The notes under the pieces were generated by a model. That model had not been told where the DNA came from and ran no database searches. It saw only the letters and a program-made list of their open reading frames with translations. Shown here in pieces: positions 20,556-31,794 of a stretch of DNA of 64,000 bases (positions are counted from its first letter, which is position 1; each line of letters opens with the position of its first letter). Made by a program: the position numbers and the translations under genes. The DNA lies in NCBI RefSeq assembly GCF_002188635.1, contig NZ_NINX01000039.1, positions 248,001-312,000 of the forward strand. Direction: 5' to 3'. Source of the stretch: Pigmentiphaga sp. NML030171. Lineage in GTDB: Bacteria; Pseudomonadota; Gammaproteobacteria; Burkholderiales; Burkholderiaceae_B.

Positions 20556-21863
20556 TTATCTGTTGCGGTCCCGCGAGCGCAGCGCGTCGCGTCCAGCTTC
20601 CGGCAGCACGCTGCCGGCCAGCGGCGGCGGCACGTTCACGGACGAGGAGCCGCTCGCGGCGGACGACGAGCGCGCCCCGGCCGCGGACTCGTGCGACACC
20701 TGCTGCATCAGCTTGTCCAGCGGCAGGTACAGCAGGTTGCTGCCGTTGCGCGTGTCCACCAGCACCTTCGAGGTGTTGGTGAAGACCTGCTGCATGGTCT
20801 CGAGATAGAGGCGGTCCCGCGTGACCTGCGGCGCCTTCTTGTACTCGGTCAGCACCTGGGAGAAGCGCGCGGCGTCGCCCTCGGCGCTCTCGACGATGCG
20901 CTGGCGGTAGGCCTCGGCTTCCTGGATCAGGCGCGACGCGGCGCCCGAGGCGCGGGGAACCACGTCGTTGGCATAGGCCTGGCCTTCGTTGATCTGGCGC
21001 TCGCGGTCCTGCCCGGCCTTGACCGCGTCGTCGAACGCGGCCTGCACCTGCTCGGGCGGCTGGGCGTTCTGGATCGCCACGGTGCTGACCAGGACGCCGG
21101 TACGGTACAGATCCATGATCTGCTGCATCAGCGCCGCGACTTCCGTGGCCACTTCGGTACGCCCCTCGTACAGCACGAAGTCCATCTTCTTCTTGCCGAC
21201 GATCTCGCGCATGGCGGTCTCGGCGGCCTGCTTGACCGCTTCGTCGGGACCACGGTTGTTGAAGAGGTAATCGCGCGCGCCCGTTTCCTTCAACCGGTAC
21301 TGGACCACGAACTGCATGTCGACGATGTTCTCGTCGTCGGTCAGCATCAGGGACTCCTGCAACACCTTGCTGCGCGAGGTATTGCGGAAGCCCACCTCGA
21401 TGGTGCGCAATTGCGAGAGATTGACGGTCTCGTGGCTCTGGATGGGATACGGCAGGCGCCATTGGAAACCCGCCCGCGTGGTTTCCTTGTACTTGCCGAA
21501 CTGCGTGATGACGGCGACCTGCCCTTCCTGGACGATGAAGAAGCCCGAGGCGAGCCACAGCAGGGCCACCACGACCACGACGACCAGCAGGCCGACGCCG
21601 GTACCCCGCGAGGACGGCGAAAAACGGCCACCGCCGTTGTTGCCGCCGCCGGGAGGCCCCGAGGGCTTGCGGCCGAACAGGCCGCTGAGCCTGCGGTTGA
21701 AATCGCGCCACAACTCGTCGAGATCCGGCGGTCCGCCGTTATTGTTGTCCCGTCCGTCGTTCTGTGGACGCCGGGGAGGCTCGTTGCCGGAGCCACCGCC
21801 GCTTCCGCGGCCCCAGTTCGAGTCGTTCAGATTGAATATTCGAATTATCGCAGGCAGACGCAT
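20556..21863 (-). CDS. hflK: FtsH protease activity modulator HflK
   Basis: HflK partners HflC and FtsH in the inner membrane. The 435-residue protein has a cytosolic Gly/Asn/Pro-rich N-terminus (about 1-85), a membrane span near residues 90-110 (VGLLVVVVVVALLWLASGFF), the SPFH domain and a C-terminal coiled coil, then a Ser/Ala-rich tail. Start at 21863 gives the usual MRLPxIIRIFNLNDSNWGRG-like N-terminus; the ATG of MRLP has no strong ribosome site. It lies 38 bp after hflX. Confidence 0.95.
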   Translation of the reverse strand: MRLPAIIRIFNLNDSNWGRGSGGGSGNEPPRRPQNDGRDNNNGGPPDLDELWRDFNRRLSGLFGRKPSGPPGGGNNGGGRFSPSSRGTGVGLLVVVVVVALLWLASGFFIVQEGQVAVITQFGKYKETTRAGFQWRLPYPIQSHETVNLSQLRTIEVGFRNTSRSKVLQESLMLTDDENIVDMQFVVQYRLKETGARDYLFNNRGPDEAVKQAAETAMREIVGKKKMDFVLYEGRTEVATEVAALMQQIMDLYRTGVLVSTVAIQNAQPPEQVQAAFDDAVKAGQDRERQINEGQAYANDVVPRASGAASRLIQEAEAYRQRIVESAEGDAARFSQVLTEYKKAPQVTRDRLYLETMQQVFTNTSKVLVDTRNGSNLLYLPLDKLMQQVSHESAAGARSSSAASGSSSVNVPPPLAGSVLPEAGRDALRSRDRNR

Positions 21864-21901
21864 CTTTGTAGTAAGCGAAGCGGACGGGCCGAACCCGTCG
21901 C

Positions 21902-23053
21902 CTAGGATCGGGCGTCGGCCGTGGGGCCGACGGACGAAGACAGCGTACGAAAGCGTGGGTCGCTACTATTATTACCTGTGACCACGGGATCTGCCTGTCC
22001 GGCCTCGACGATGGCACCCCGCAGTGCATCCAGGCCGGTACGTTCGATCGCGCTGACGAACACTCGCGAGATCGTACCATGCTCGTCGCGCTCGACTCCC
22101 GCCTCGTGGCTGCTGCGGTCGATCTTGTTGTAGACCAGGATGCGGGGAATGTCCGCCGCCCCGATCTCCTCCAGGACCTTGTCGACCTCGGCGATCTGTT
22201 CGTCGCGCTGGGGGCAGGACGCGTCCACGACATGCAGCAGCAGGTCGGCATGGACGGTTTCCTCGAGCGTGGCCTTGAACGCCGCGATGAGCGTATGCGG
22301 CAACTCGCGGATGAAGCCGACGGTGTCGGACACGACCACCGAACCGGCACCCTCGATCCAGATGCGCCGGGTGGTGGTGTCCAGGGTGGCGAAGAGCTGG
22401 TCGGCCGCATAGACGTCGGCCCGGGTCAGCGCGTTGAACAGCGTGGACTTGCCGGCGTTGGTATAGCCCACCAGCGAGACCGAGAGCGCCCCGCCCCGCG
22501 CGCGCGAACGGCGCTGGGTCTGCCGCTGTCGTTCGAGCTTGTCCAGGCGCTCGCGCAGGTACCGGACCTTGTCGCCGATCATGCGGCGGTCCATTTCCAG
22601 CTGGGATTCACCCGGGCCCCGCATGCCTATGCCGCCGCGCTGGCGTTCCAGGTGGGACCACATCCGGGTCAGGCGCGTGGCCAGGTGCTGCAACTGGGCC
22701 AGCTCGACCTGGAGCTTGCCTTCGTGGCTATGGGCGCGCAACGCGAAGATGTCCAGGATGAGTGCGACCCGGTCCACCACCCGTATCTTCAGGGCGCGTT
22801 CCAGGTTGCGCTGCTGGGCAGGCGTCAGGTTGTGGTTGAACAGGATGATCTCGGCCTGGCCGGCCGCAGCCGCCAGGGCGATTTCTTCCGCCTTGCCCGA
22901 CCCCACGAAGAGCGCTGCATCAGGACGCGCCCGTCGGGCAATGATGGTGTCGACGATCTGCGCGCCGGCCCCCTTGGCCAGCATGATGAATTCGTCGGTC
23001 TGGGCCTGGAACTCGGGCTCGCCGAAGTCCACGCTGACGATCAGCGCGCGCAT
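21902..23053 (-). CDS. hflX: GTPase HflX
   Basis: HflX is a ribosome-binding GTPase that splits stalled or heat-damaged 70S ribosomes. The N-terminal domain includes VSVDFGEPEFQAQTDEF and the glycine-rich GGIGMRGPGESQLEMDRR linker. The G domain starts near residue 200 with GYTNAGKST (G1), followed by DTVGFIRELPH (G3) and YNKID (G4). ATG 23051-23053 gives 383 residues. A TTG at 23107 would extend it by 18 residues but would overlap hfq; the ribosome site is weak in both cases. The gene follows hfq, as in E. coli. Confidence 0.93.
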   Translation of the reverse strand: MRALIVSVDFGEPEFQAQTDEFIMLAKGAGAQIVDTIIARRARPDAALFVGSGKAEEIALAAAAGQAEIILFNHNLTPAQQRNLERALKIRVVDRVALILDIFALRAHSHEGKLQVELAQLQHLATRLTRMWSHLERQRGGIGMRGPGESQLEMDRRMIGDKVRYLRERLDKLERQRQTQRRSRARGGALSVSLVGYTNAGKSTLFNALTRADVYAADQLFATLDTTTRRIWIEGAGSVVVSDTVGFIRELPHTLIAAFKATLEETVHADLLLHVVDASCPQRDEQIAEVDKVLEEIGAADIPRILVYNKIDRSSHEAGVERDEHGTISRVFVSAIERTGLDALRGAIVEAGQADPVVTGNNSSDPRFRTLSSSVGPTADARS

Positions 23054-23087
23054 CAGCGGCCCGTGGTTCTGCCCGGTAGGAGTTGGA

Positions 23088-23324
23088 TTAGTCTGCAGCG
23101 GCTTCAACCTGGAAATTGACCGGGCGCGAGGGCACGACGGTCGAAATGGCGTGTTTGTAGACCATTTGTGTCACGGTATTGCGCAGCAGGACCACGTACT
23201 GATCGAAGGATTCGATCTGGCCTTGCAGCTTGATGCCGTTGACGAGGTAAATGGAGACGGGTACGTGCTCTTTACGCAGCACGTTAAGGAAGGGGTCTTG
23301 TAGCAATTGCCCTTTATTGCTCAT
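23088..23324 (-). CDS. hfq: RNA chaperone Hfq
   Basis: Hfq forms a hexameric ring that matches small RNAs to mRNAs. The 78-residue protein has the Sm1 region ([21 protein letters not shown]) and Sm2 signature (VYKHAIST), with a short C-terminus ending VEAAAD. The start is ATG 23322-23324 (MSNKGQLL), the canonical Hfq N-terminus. It lies between der and hflX, the order seen in related beta-proteobacteria. Confidence 0.98.
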   Translation of the reverse strand: MSNKGQLLQDPFLNVLRKEHVPVSIYLVNGIKLQGQIESFDQYVVLLRNTVTQMVYKHAISTVVPSRPVNFQVEAAAD

Positions 23325-23497
23325 TAGTGGGCTCCTGGATGTGTTTTTCTTGGCGGATGCCAACTCTGTTACTGTACCGGGTTTTCCCCAGGGAAACTAG
23401 CGAATCTCAAAACTGAGAAGAAGACCGCTTTTTTCCCCAAATCCCATGTGGGGACGCGGTTGCGTTCCCACAAGAGCACGTCCCGGAAGATACTCGG

Positions 23498-24904
23498 CTA
23501 CCCCGCCTTGTCGAGATAAGGATTCCTCGAGTTTCTGAACTCGATTCTCAATGGAGTGCCTTCGAGCCGGAAAGTTTCCCGGAACCGGGTTTCGAGGAAC
23601 CTGCGATACGAATCGGGGATTTCGTCCAGGGCGCTGCCATGGACCACGATCAGCGGCGGATTCTGGCCACCCTGGTGGGCGTAGCGCAGCTTGGGCCGGA
23701 AGATTCCCTTGCGCGGCGGTTGCTGCTGCTCGACCGCGGCCTGCAGCGTGCGGGTCAGCTTGGGCGTGGAAAGCTTGGCGAAGGCCGCCGCATGGGCCGA
23801 CTCGATGGACTTGAGCAGCGGCCCGATGCCGGCGCCGCGCAGCGCCGAAACCGTATGCATCTTGGCGAACGACAGGAAGCGCAGCTTGCGTTCGAACTCC
23901 CGCTTGATCTCGTCGCGGCGCTCGCTGTCGGCGCGGTCCCACTTGTTGATCGCCACCACCAGCGCGCGCCCGGTCTCCAGCACGAAACCGGCGATGTGGG
24001 CGTCCTGCTCGGAGATTTCCGCGCTGGCGTCCAGCATCAGCAGCACGACGTTGCTGGCCTCGATCGCCTGCAGCGTCTTGATGACGGAGAATTTCTCGAT
24101 CGCCTCGAACACCTTGCCGCGCTTGCGCAGTCCGGCGGTGTCGATCAGGGTGTAGCGGCGCCCGCCCCGCTCGAACTCGATCTCGATGGCGTCGCGGGTG
24201 GTGCCCGGCTGGTCGAAGGCGATGACCCGCTCCTCGCCCAGCAGCGTATTCACGAGCGTGGACTTGCCGACGTTCGGACGCCCGACGATGGCGAGCTTGA
24301 TGCGGTGGTCGATGGCGTCGACCGGCGAGAAGGCTTCCTCGTCCGTTTGCCGGGCCGTTTCGGCGGCTTCGTCGTCGTCCACCTCGGGCGCCGTCTCGAC
24401 CAGGCCTCGCAGCGCCTCCTCGATCATGTCCACCACGCCGTCGCCATGGGCGGACGAAATCGCGTGCGGCTCGCCCAGCCCCAGTTCGTAGAACTCGGCC
24501 GCGGCGGCGGCGCGCGACATGCCTTCCACCTTGTTGACCGCCAGCAGCACCTTGCGTCCGGAACGGCGCAGGCGCTCGGCGATCTCGCGGTCATGGCCGG
24601 TCAGGCCCACGCGTCCGTCGGTCAGGAACACGATGGCGTCGGCCTCGTCCACCGCCTGCACGGTCTGCTTGGCCATCTCGGCCATGATGCCGTTCTTGGC
24701 CACCGGCTCGAAACCACCGGTGTCCACGACGATGAAGGGATGATCCCCCACCCTGCCCTCGCCATAGTGGCGATCGCGCGTGAGCCCGGGGAAATCGGCC
24801 ACGAGCGCGTCGCGCGAGCGGGTCAGCCGGTTGAACAACGTGGATTTGCCCACGTTGGGCCGTCCCACCAGGACGACCACCGGTTTGAAGACAGCGGGTT
24901 TCAT
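23498..24904 (-). CDS. der: Ribosome biogenesis GTPase Der (EngA)
   Basis: Der has two tandem GTPase domains and helps assemble the 50S subunit. Both P-loops read GRPNVGKST (near residues 15 and 215). DTGGFEP and DTAGLRKRG are the switch II regions, and an acidic linker joins the domains. A KH-like domain follows to about residue 460. The start is ATG 24902-24904 ([14 protein letters not shown]), giving 468 residues; an earlier ATG at 24934 would overlap bamB. The rodZ-ispG-hisS-yfgM-bamB-der order is a conserved gammaproteobacterial and betaproteobacterial arrangement. Confidence 0.96.
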   Translation of the reverse strand: MKPAVFKPVVVLVGRPNVGKSTLFNRLTRSRDALVADFPGLTRDRHYGEGRVGDHPFIVVDTGGFEPVAKNGIMAEMAKQTVQAVDEADAIVFLTDGRVGLTGHDREIAERLRRSGRKVLLAVNKVEGMSRAAAAAEFYELGLGEPHAISSAHGDGVVDMIEEALRGLVETAPEVDDDEAAETARQTDEEAFSPVDAIDHRIKLAIVGRPNVGKSTLVNTLLGEERVIAFDQPGTTRDAIEIEFERGGRRYTLIDTAGLRKRGKVFEAIEKFSVIKTLQAIEASNVVLLMLDASAEISEQDAHIAGFVLETGRALVVAINKWDRADSERRDEIKREFERKLRFLSFAKMHTVSALRGAGIGPLLKSIESAHAAAFAKLSTPKLTRTLQAAVEQQQPPRKGIFRPKLRYAHQGGQNPPLIVVHGSALDEIPDSYRRFLETRFRETFRLEGTPLRIEFRNSRNPYLDKAG

Positions 24905-24920
24905 CGTCGAAAAGCCTTGC

Positions 24921-26099
24921 TCATTGACCGACATTGATCAGGGTCAGATTACCCTTGGAAGTCTGCACCAGCACCCCGCGGTCGGTCGCCACGGGCTGGG
25001 AAAGAATGGCGCTGCCGTCGGTGGCGATGCGCGCCAGCAGGGTGCCGTCCTCGCGTTGCAGGAAATGCACGTAGCCCTGGTAGTCGCCCAGGGCGATGGC
25101 GCGGCCCACCGAGGCCGGCGCGGTCAGGCCGCGGTTCTGCAGCACGTCCTGTTTCCAAATGTTCGCGCCGCTGTCCAGGGCGAAGCCGAAGACCACGCTG
25201 CGGTCGTTCGCCGCATAGGCGAAGCGCACGTCGGCGGTCAGGCCGGTCACGCTGGAGAACTCGCGGGACCAGGTCGAATTGCCCGACCCCACGTCGAAGC
25301 AGTTGATGCGGCCCTGGTAGGTGACGGCGCACAGTTGGCGGCCCGAGATGACCGGCGCGCCGACCACGTCGGCCACGCGCTCGAGTTCGCTCGCGCCGCT
25401 GGGGTTGGCGACCGTGCCTTCCCAGCGCACCGCGCCGCTGTTCGTGGCGATGGCGATCAGCTTGCCGCCCGGCAGGCCGGTGAAGATATAGCCGCCGGAC
25501 AGCAACATTTCGCCCGGCGCGCGCAGGGCCAGGGCCGGGCCCGGACGCTGGACGCTCCAGCGGCGCTTGCCGCTCTCGGCGTCGTACGCCTGGATGCGGT
25601 AGTCGCCGCTGCGCACCACCACCAGGCCCTCGCCCACCAGGGGCGGAATGGTGATCTCGCTGGAAGCCTGGGCGCGCCATTTGATCGCGCCGGTATCGTC
25701 AAAGGCGATCACTTCGCCGCGCGGCGTCGCGACCGCCGTCACGCGGCCGTCGCTGCCCACGCCCGCGGACAAATCTGTCTTGGCCGAGGAGCGCCAGATC
25801 TCGGCACCAGTGGCCAGCGCGTATTTGCCGACCGAACCGTTGCCCGTGGCGGCGTAGACCGCGTCGCCGACGACCACGGGCACGAAGCCCACGCCGCCCT
25901 TGCTGCCCACCGACACCGACCAGCCGCTGCTGACCGGCAGCGTGGCGTTGAAGTTGGTGAGCGGAGCCGGCGGATACCGCGGCTTCTCGCTCGAGAACAG
26001 GGAACATCCGGCCAGGGCCAGCACTGCCGCCAGCGCGGCGGCGCGGCGCAGGTGGCGCCAGCCCAGGCGCTCGCCGGTAAAGCCGTTATGCAACGTCAT
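24921..26099 (-). CDS. bamB: Outer membrane protein assembly factor BamB
   Basis: BamB is a lipoprotein of the BAM complex that helps insert beta-barrel proteins. The 392-residue protein has a signal peptide with lipobox LALAGC (Cys32), then an eight-bladed PQQ-type beta-propeller, seen as repeated units such as [18 protein letters not shown] and [17 protein letters not shown]. The ATG at 26097-26099 overlaps the yfgM stop (TGATG), so the two are translationally coupled. Confidence 0.95.
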   Translation of the reverse strand: MTLHNGFTGERLGWRHLRRAAALAAVLALAGCSLFSSEKPRYPPAPLTNFNATLPVSSGWSVSVGSKGGVGFVPVVVGDAVYAATGNGSVGKYALATGAEIWRSSAKTDLSAGVGSDGRVTAVATPRGEVIAFDDTGAIKWRAQASSEITIPPLVGEGLVVVRSGDYRIQAYDAESGKRRWSVQRPGPALALRAPGEMLLSGGYIFTGLPGGKLIAIATNSGAVRWEGTVANPSGASELERVADVVGAPVISGRQLCAVTYQGRINCFDVGSGNSTWSREFSSVTGLTADVRFAYAANDRSVVFGFALDSGANIWKQDVLQNRGLTAPASVGRAIALGDYQGYVHFLQREDGTLLARIATDGSAILSQPVATDRGVLVQTSKGNLTLINVGQ

Positions 26100-26731
26100 C
26101 AAGCGCCTCCCAGGGCATCGAGTTTCAGTTGGATGGACGAGCGCAGGTCGGTCGACGCGTCGAGCTTGGCCAGCGCCTCTTCATAGGCCTTGCGCGCCTC
26201 GTCCCGCTTGCCCTGCCCGGCCAGCACGTCGCCCCGGCGGTCGGCGTACAGCGCGGCAAAGGATGCGGGCGGCTGCGGCGCCAGCACACCCAGCGCCTCG
26301 TCGTAGCTCTTCTCGTCCAGCAGCAGGCCCGCCAGCCGCAGGCGGGCCACGGCGGCCAGGGCCTCGTCGCCGCTGCGATCGGCCACCCATTGCAACTGGG
26401 CGCGGGCCGAGCGGGCGTCGCCGGCTTTTTCATAGGCATGGGCGGCCAGCAGCGCGGCGCGCGGGGCGTAGCCCGTGCCGGAATACTGTTCCAGGATGGT
26501 GCCGGCGGCATCCTTGACGCGAGTCAGGTCGCCCGCCTCGGCTGCTTTCTCCAGGGCCTCGAACTGCGCCAGGGCGTTCGCGGCCTGGTTGCGCTGGTAC
26601 CACTGCCAGCCGTTCCAGGCGGCCGCGGCCAGCAGCACGATGGTCGCCACGGCAAGGATGAAGTTACCGTACTTCGCCCACCATGCCTTGAGGGATTCCA
26701 GTTGTTCCTGTTCTTCGATGTCGTAGGCCAT
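26099..26731 (-). CDS. yfgM: YfgM-type membrane-anchored tetratricopeptide protein
   Basis: YfgM is an ancillary inner-membrane protein of the Sec translocon that works with the chaperone PpiD. The 210-residue protein has a cytosolic start (MAYDIEEQEQLESLKAWW), one membrane span (FILAVATIVLLAAAAWNGW, about 24-43) and periplasmic TPR-like helices. It lies between hisS and bamB, with its stop overlapping the bamB start. Confidence 0.9.
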   Translation of the reverse strand: MAYDIEEQEQLESLKAWWAKYGNFILAVATIVLLAAAAWNGWQWYQRNQAANALAQFEALEKAAEAGDLTRVKDAAGTILEQYSGTGYAPRAALLAAHAYEKAGDARSARAQLQWVADRSGDEALAAVARLRLAGLLLDEKSYDEALGVLAPQPPASFAALYADRRGDVLAGQGKRDEARKAYEEALAKLDASTDLRSSIQLKLDALGGA

Positions 26732-26855
26732 TTATGCCCCGGTTGATGTGGTGATCGCAAGAGTAGTGGCGGGCCGGCCGGCGGCCCGTGCGGACTCCGA
26801 GAGCCGCAAGATTAACGGATTCGGCGCCGATTCGTATCCGGGCCCGCGCGCACGG

Positions 26856-28151
26856 CTATTCAGGGCCGCCCGCCCGGACCAGTTCCTCTACCAGGAAAGC
26901 CGGCAGCTCGGCCATGGCGACGCGGCGCTGGGCCACGCCCTCGGCCCGCAGCGCCTTGACGCTGGCCGCGCCTTCGGCCATTTCGTCCTCGCCCAGGATG
27001 ACGGCGTATTCCGCCCCGCTGCCGTCGGCGCGCTTCATCTGCGACTTGAAGCTGCCGCCGCCGCAGTGCAGGACGACGTCCAGGCCCGCATCGCGCAGGT
27101 CCTCGGCCAGCCGCATCGCCGCGCGCGCCGCGGGCTCGCCCTGGTGCAACACATAGACGTCGCACTCGGGCTGCGGTTCCGCGGGCTGCGCCTGGGACCA
27201 CAGGTCCAGCAGGCGCTCGACGCCGATGGCGAAGCCCACGGCCGGCGTCGGCTTGCCGCCCAGCAGCGAAACCAGGCCGTCGTAGCGGCCACCGCCGCAC
27301 ACCGTGCCCTGGGCGCCCAGGCGATCGGTCACCCACTCGAACACGGTCAGGTTGTAGTAGTCCAGGCCCCGCACCAGCCGGGGGTTCACCCGGTAGGCGA
27401 TGCCCGCATCCTCGAGCCGCTGGCGCACGCCGTCGAAATGGGCCCGCGAGGCCTCGCCCAGGTAGTCCAGCAGGCGCGGCGCGTTGTCGGCCATCTCCTG
27501 CAAGGCCGGATTCTTGGTATCCAGGACGCGCAGCGGATTCGTGTACAGCCGGCGCTGGCCGTCCTCGTCCAGCTGGTCCTTGAACCCTTCCAGGTAGGTG
27601 ATCAAGGCCTGCCGGTGCGCCAGGCGCTCCTCGGCCGAGCCCAGCGAATTGATCTCCAGCCGGATGTCCGTCAGGCCCAGGATCTTCCAGAGCCGCGCCA
27701 GCATCAGGATCAGCTCGACGTCGACGTCCGGCCCGGCAAAACCCAGGGCTTCCACGTCGATCTGGTGGAACTGGCGGTAGCGGCCGCGCTGCGGGCGTTC
27801 ATGGCGGAATACCGGCCCGATCGCGAACACCCGCTGGGGCCGGTCGTAGGTCAGGTTGTGCTCGATGGTGGCGCGCACCATGCCCGCGGTGAACTCAGGA
27901 CGCATCGTCAGCGACTCGCCGTTCAGCGAATCGGTGAAGCTGTACATCTCTTTCTCGACGATGTCGGTGACTTCGCCGATCCCGCGCGTGAAAAGCCGCG
28001 TCTGTTCGAGCACGGGGGTGCGCAGGTTGCGGTAGCCATAGCTGCGCAGCCACTCGCGCACCAGCGACTCCAGCCGCTCCCACTGGCCCGAATCGGCCGG
28101 CAGGATGTCGTTCATGCCGCGGATCGCGGTCACTTTCTTGAAACTATTCAT
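26856..28151 (-). CDS. hisS: Histidyl-tRNA synthetase
   Basis: HisRS (431 residues) charges tRNA-His. Class II motifs are visible: motif 2 with [20 protein letters not shown], the histidine-binding LVRGLDYYN, and motif 3 [10 protein letters not shown]-terminal anticodon-binding domain follows. The start is ATG 28149-28151 ([18 protein letters not shown]). Just upstream is a lone alpha repeat, whose end places GGGGGGGG six bases before the ATG; this G run may act as the ribosome binding site. ispG precedes and yfgM follows on the same strand. Confidence 0.97.
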   Translation of the reverse strand: MNSFKKVTAIRGMNDILPADSGQWERLESLVREWLRSYGYRNLRTPVLEQTRLFTRGIGEVTDIVEKEMYSFTDSLNGESLTMRPEFTAGMVRATIEHNLTYDRPQRVFAIGPVFRHERPQRGRYRQFHQIDVEALGFAGPDVDVELILMLARLWKILGLTDIRLEINSLGSAEERLAHRQALITYLEGFKDQLDEDGQRRLYTNPLRVLDTKNPALQEMADNAPRLLDYLGEASRAHFDGVRQRLEDAGIAYRVNPRLVRGLDYYNLTVFEWVTDRLGAQGTVCGGGRYDGLVSLLGGKPTPAVGFAIGVERLLDLWSQAQPAEPQPECDVYVLHQGEPAARAAMRLAEDLRDAGLDVVLHCGGGSFKSQMKRADGSGAEYAVILGEDEMAEGAASVKALRAEGVAQRRVAMAELPAFLVEELVRAGGPE

Positions 28152-28157
28152 GTAGGT

Positions 28158-28236
28158 CCCCCCCCTACGCGCTTCGCGCGCCCCCCCCGGGGGGCGGCAC
28201 TGGCGGACCGGCGGAGCCGGATCCGCTGTGCCCTGG
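28158..28236 (+). repeat. Solitary repeat unit alpha upstream of hisS
   Basis: This is a full alpha unit (TCCCCCCCCTACGCGC to CCCTGG) in the 118-bp gap between ispG and hisS, both on the minus strand. The H2 stem is slightly longer than elsewhere (CCCCCCCC/GGGGGG). Its G-run end lies seven bases from the hisS start. It has no beta partner and no central terminator. Confidence 0.85.
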
Positions 28237-28269
28237 ATTGCCGTCCAGGGGCTGCTAGGGGTGTAAAGG

Positions 28270-29553
28270 TTATCTCTTGCTGTAGCGATTCTCGACGTAG
28301 CTTTCCACCAATGCCTGGAACTCCCGGGCGATGTGTTCGCCCTTGAGCGTGACCGAGCGCTGGCCGTCGATGAAGACCGGCGCGACCGGCTGCTCGCCCG
28401 TGCCCGGCAGGCTGATGCCGATGTCCGCGAACTTGCTCTCGCCCGGGCCGTTGACCACGCAGCCCATGACCGCGACGTGCAGGTTCTCGGCACCCGGGTA
28501 TTTCAGGCGCCACACGGGCATCTGCGCGCGCAGGTAGCTCTGGATGTCGGCGGCCAGTTCCTGGAACACCGTGCTGCTGGTCCGGCCGCAGCCCGGACAG
28601 GCGACGACCACCGGCGCGAAGGCGCGCAGGCCCAGGCTTTGCAGGATCTCCTGGGCCACCACGACCTCGCGGGCACGGTCGCCGTTGGGCTCCGGCGTCA
28701 GCGATACGCGGATCGTATCGCCTATACCCTCCTGCAGCAGGATGCCCATCGCCGCGGTCGAGGCCACGATGCCCTTGCTGCCCATGCCCGCCTCGGTCAA
28801 TCCCAGGTGCAGCGGGTAGTCGCAGCGGCGCGAGATGTCGCGGTAGACCGCGATCAGGTCCTGGGCGTTGCTGACCTTGCACGACAGGATGATGCGGTCG
28901 CCCGGCAGGCCCAGTTCCTCGGCGCGCCGGGCATTGTCGATCGCGGATACCACCAGCGCGTCGCGCATCACGGACTGGGCATCCCAGGGCCGCGCCCGGC
29001 GGCCGTTCTCGTCCATCATGCGGGCCAGCAGGTCCTGGTCCAGGCTGCCCCAGTTCACGCCTATGCGCACCGGTTTCTCGTGGCGGCAGGCCACCTCGAT
29101 CATCTGCGCGAAATTGTCGTCGCGCTTCTTCCCCGCGCCCATGTTCCCGGGGTTGATGCGGTACTTGGACAGCGCCTGCGCGCACTCCGGATACTGGGTC
29201 AGCAGCTTGTGGCCGTTGTAGTGGAAATCGCCCACCAGCGGCACATCCACGCCCATGCGGTCGAGCTGCTCGCGTATCGCGGGCACCTCGCGGGCCGCCT
29301 CGGCGGTATTCACGGTGATACGCACCACCTCGGAGCCGGCCAGGGCCAGCTCCTTGACCTGGATCGCGGTGGCGATGGCGTCGGCCGTGTCCGTGTTGGT
29401 CATGGACTGCACCATGACCGGCGCATCGCCGCCGACGGCGACCGACTTGCCTTCCCAGGAGATGCGGACCTGGCGCGTGGGCCGGCGGGCCGCCGGGCCG
29501 GCGGGGAACGGCTCGGCCTCGGCGTTGGCGGTCGTGGACGGACTAGGATTCAT
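28270..29553 (-). CDS. ispG: 4-hydroxy-3-methylbut-2-enyl diphosphate synthase
   Basis: IspG (GcpE) performs the reductive ring opening of MEcPP to HMBPP in the non-mevalonate isoprenoid pathway, using a [4Fe-4S] cluster. The 427-residue protein has the TIM-barrel part ([26 protein letters not shown]) and the cluster cysteines in CPGCGRTSS and [12 protein letters not shown]. The start is ATG 29551-29553. It follows rodZ after 7 bp. Confidence 0.97.
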   Translation of the reverse strand: MNPSPSTTANAEAEPFPAGPAARRPTRQVRISWEGKSVAVGGDAPVMVQSMTNTDTADAIATAIQVKELALAGSEVVRITVNTAEAAREVPAIREQLDRMGVDVPLVGDFHYNGHKLLTQYPECAQALSKYRINPGNMGAGKKRDDNFAQMIEVACRHEKPVRIGVNWGSLDQDLLARMMDENGRRARPWDAQSVMRDALVVSAIDNARRAEELGLPGDRIILSCKVSNAQDLIAVYRDISRRCDYPLHLGLTEAGMGSKGIVASTAAMGILLQEGIGDTIRVSLTPEPNGDRAREVVVAQEILQSLGLRAFAPVVVACPGCGRTSSTVFQELAADIQSYLRAQMPVWRLKYPGAENLHVAVMGCVVNGPGESKFADIGISLPGTGEQPVAPVFIDGQRSVTLKGEHIAREFQALVESYVENRYSKR

Positions 29554-29560
29554 GATGCGG

Positions 29561-30493
29561 CTACTGGAGGGTGAGCCGGGCGACGTTGTCCCGGCGATAC
29601 GGCGCGAGATCGACGGGCGCGCCGCGCCAGGTCAAGTCTACCCCGTTGACATTGCCGATCACGACACGATACGGGGCGCCCGCCACGTCCAGCTCATACG
29701 GTTCGCCGGCGGGAATGATCCGCGACACCGCCACGGTGCCGTCGGCGCGCCGGACTTCCACCCAGCTTGCCTGCTTCAGGGTCAGGGCAAGGCCGGGCGC
29801 CGGAGCTGGCGCCGCTGCGGCGGGGGCCGGTTCGGGCGCAGGCGTGGGTAGGGGCGCGGGTGCGACCGGAGCGGTGGACGCCGGCGCGGCCTCCGCCGGC
29901 GTGGCCGGCGCCGGTTCAGCCGTCGTGGCCAGCGGCGTTTCAGTCTGGACCGAGGTCATGCCTGCCGCGGGCGTCTCCAGGCCGGCCGTGGAAGCCTGCC
30001 CGAACGAAAGCTTGCCTTGCTGGCTGAGCGCGTAGCCCAGCAGGACCAGCGCCAGCACCGCCATCACGCCGCCCACCAGCCAAGGGGCCAGCCTCCTGCG
30101 GCTGGCGGCCACCGGCCAGGCGCGGCCCGACGAATGCGCCAGCGGGCTGGACAACGACGACGCCTGCTCGAGCGACACCGGATCGGCCACCTGCAGCTGC
30201 GGCGACAGCGCCTGCAGCAAAGGCGCCGGATCCTGGTCCAGCAGCCGTGCGTAATTGCGCACGAAGCCCCGCAGCGGCATGCCTTGCGGCAGCTCGCTCC
30301 ACTGTTCGTTCTCGAGCGCGCGGATCTGGCGCACGGCGAACTTCAGGCGATCGGACACATATTCCTGCGACCAGCCACGCGCCTCGCGCAGGCGTGCCAG
30401 CTCCGGCCCTACCGACGACGAAGACGGCGAGCCGGCGGCGGGCGCCTGGCCCTCCTGCCTTCCGGCGGCACCGGTTTCGTGGGGTTCAGACAT
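29561..30493 (-). CDS. rodZ: RodZ-type helix-turn-helix membrane protein
   Basis: RodZ links MreB filaments to the cell-wall elongation machinery. The 310-residue protein has a cytosolic helix-turn-helix ([22 protein letters not shown], about 30-95), a membrane span ([19 protein letters not shown], about 138-156), a Pro/Ala-rich linker, and a C-terminal periplasmic DUF4115 beta domain ([16 protein letters not shown]). It lies between rlmN and ispG, as in E. coli. Confidence 0.92.
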   Translation of the reverse strand: MSEPHETGAAGRQEGQAPAAGSPSSSSVGPELARLREARGWSQEYVSDRLKFAVRQIRALENEQWSELPQGMPLRGFVRNYARLLDQDPAPLLQALSPQLQVADPVSLEQASSLSSPLAHSSGRAWPVAASRRRLAPWLVGGVMAVLALVLLGYALSQQGKLSFGQASTAGLETPAAGMTSVQTETPLATTAEPAPATPAEAAPASTAPVAPAPLPTPAPEPAPAAAAPAPAPGLALTLKQASWVEVRRADGTVAVSRIIPAGEPYELDVAGAPYRVVIGNVNGVDLTWRGAPVDLAPYRRDNVARLTLQ

Positions 30494-30547
30494 CGACGAC
30501 TCCTTGTCCGGCCCTGCCGCAACGGCCGGACCGGCACCGCGGTTGCA

Positions 30548-31762
30548 TCATTCGCGCACCTCCACGATGCGGCCGAAGCGGGTCTCGCCCGCCAGGCGTT
30601 CCTTGAGGCGGGTGCGATCCTTGACCTCGCCGGCCAACTGCCCGCAGGCCGCGTCGATGTCGTCGCCGCGCGTCTTGCGCACGGTGGTGACGATGCCGGC
30701 GTCCATCAGGCGCTGCGCGAACAGCCTGACACGGGCCGTGGGCGAGCGCTTGAGCCCGGACTGCGGGAAGGGATTGAACGGAATGAGGTTGAACTTGCAC
30801 GACACCTGCCGCGCAATGTCTATCAATTGCTTGGCATGCTCGTCGCCATCGTTGATGCCGTCGAGCATGACGTATTCGAAAGTGATGAAGTCGCGCGGGG
30901 CGAACTCGAGGTAGCGCTGGCACGCCGCGATCAGCTCCCGCAGCGGATACTTGCGGTTCAGCGGCACGAGGTCGTCGCGCAACGCGTCGTTGGGCGCGTG
31001 CAGCGACACCGCCAGCGCGACCGGGCAGTCGCGCGAGAGACGGTCCATCATCGGCACCACGCCCGACGTCGACACCGTGACCCGGCGGCGCGACAACCCA
31101 TAGGCATTGTCGTCCAGCATCAGGCGCAGCGCCGATACCGTGTTGTCGTAGTTGAGCAGGGGTTCGCCCATGCCCATCATGACGACGTTGCTGATGACCC
31201 GGTCGTCCTGCGTGGCCAGCGGCGCGGGCATGCCGCCCGACAGGCGCGCGCCGTCGCGGTCGGCCTCGACCGTGCGGCGCGCCAGCCACAGCTGGCCGAT
31301 GATCTCGTCGACCCCCAGGTTGCGGTTGAAGCCCTGGTGGCCGGTGGAACAGAAACGGCAGGCGACGGTGCAGCCGGCCTGCGTCGATATGCACAGCGTG
31401 CCGCGGTCGTCCTCGGGAATGAAGACGGTTTCGATGGCATTGCCGTTGCCGACGTCCAGCAGCCACTTGCGCGTGCCGTCGGCCGACTTGTGGGCGGTGA
31501 CGACCTCGGGCAGCCGTACCTCGCAATGTCGCGCGAGCTTTTCGCGGAAGGACTTGGCCAGATCCGACATCTGCTCGAAATCGTCCACGCCGCGCTGGTG
31601 CAGCCAGCGCTGCAACTGCTTGGCGCGGAACGGCTTGTCCCCCCATTTTTCCACCAGCGAGGCGAGCTCGGCCCCGTCCAGCCCCAGCAGGTTGATGCGC
31701 GGGGATTCGGAACGTGGAACCTCGGCCTGCGCGGCCTCGGCGAGCGGCGAGATAGTATTCAT
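30548..31762 (-). CDS. rlmN: 23S rRNA/tRNA adenine-C2 methyltransferase RlmN
   Basis: RlmN is a radical-SAM enzyme that methylates C2 of A2503 in 23S rRNA and A37 in some tRNAs. The 404-residue protein has the [4Fe-4S] motif C131-x3-C135-x2-C138 (CTVACRFC) and the SAM-binding [12 protein letters not shown]. The ATG at 31760-31762 has AGGAGG upstream. It lies between ndk and rodZ, the E. coli order. Confidence 0.96.
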   Translation of the reverse strand: MNTISPLAEAAQAEVPRSESPRINLLGLDGAELASLVEKWGDKPFRAKQLQRWLHQRGVDDFEQMSDLAKSFREKLARHCEVRLPEVVTAHKSADGTRKWLLDVGNGNAIETVFIPEDDRGTLCISTQAGCTVACRFCSTGHQGFNRNLGVDEIIGQLWLARRTVEADRDGARLSGGMPAPLATQDDRVISNVVMMGMGEPLLNYDNTVSALRLMLDDNAYGLSRRRVTVSTSGVVPMMDRLSRDCPVALAVSLHAPNDALRDDLVPLNRKYPLRELIAACQRYLEFAPRDFITFEYVMLDGINDGDEHAKQLIDIARQVSCKFNLIPFNPFPQSGLKRSPTARVRLFAQRLMDAGIVTTVRKTRGDDIDAACGQLAGEVKDRTRLKERLAGETRFGRIVEVRE

Positions 31763-31794
31763 CCCGGCCTCCTGGGAAAAACGGACATCCGGGC

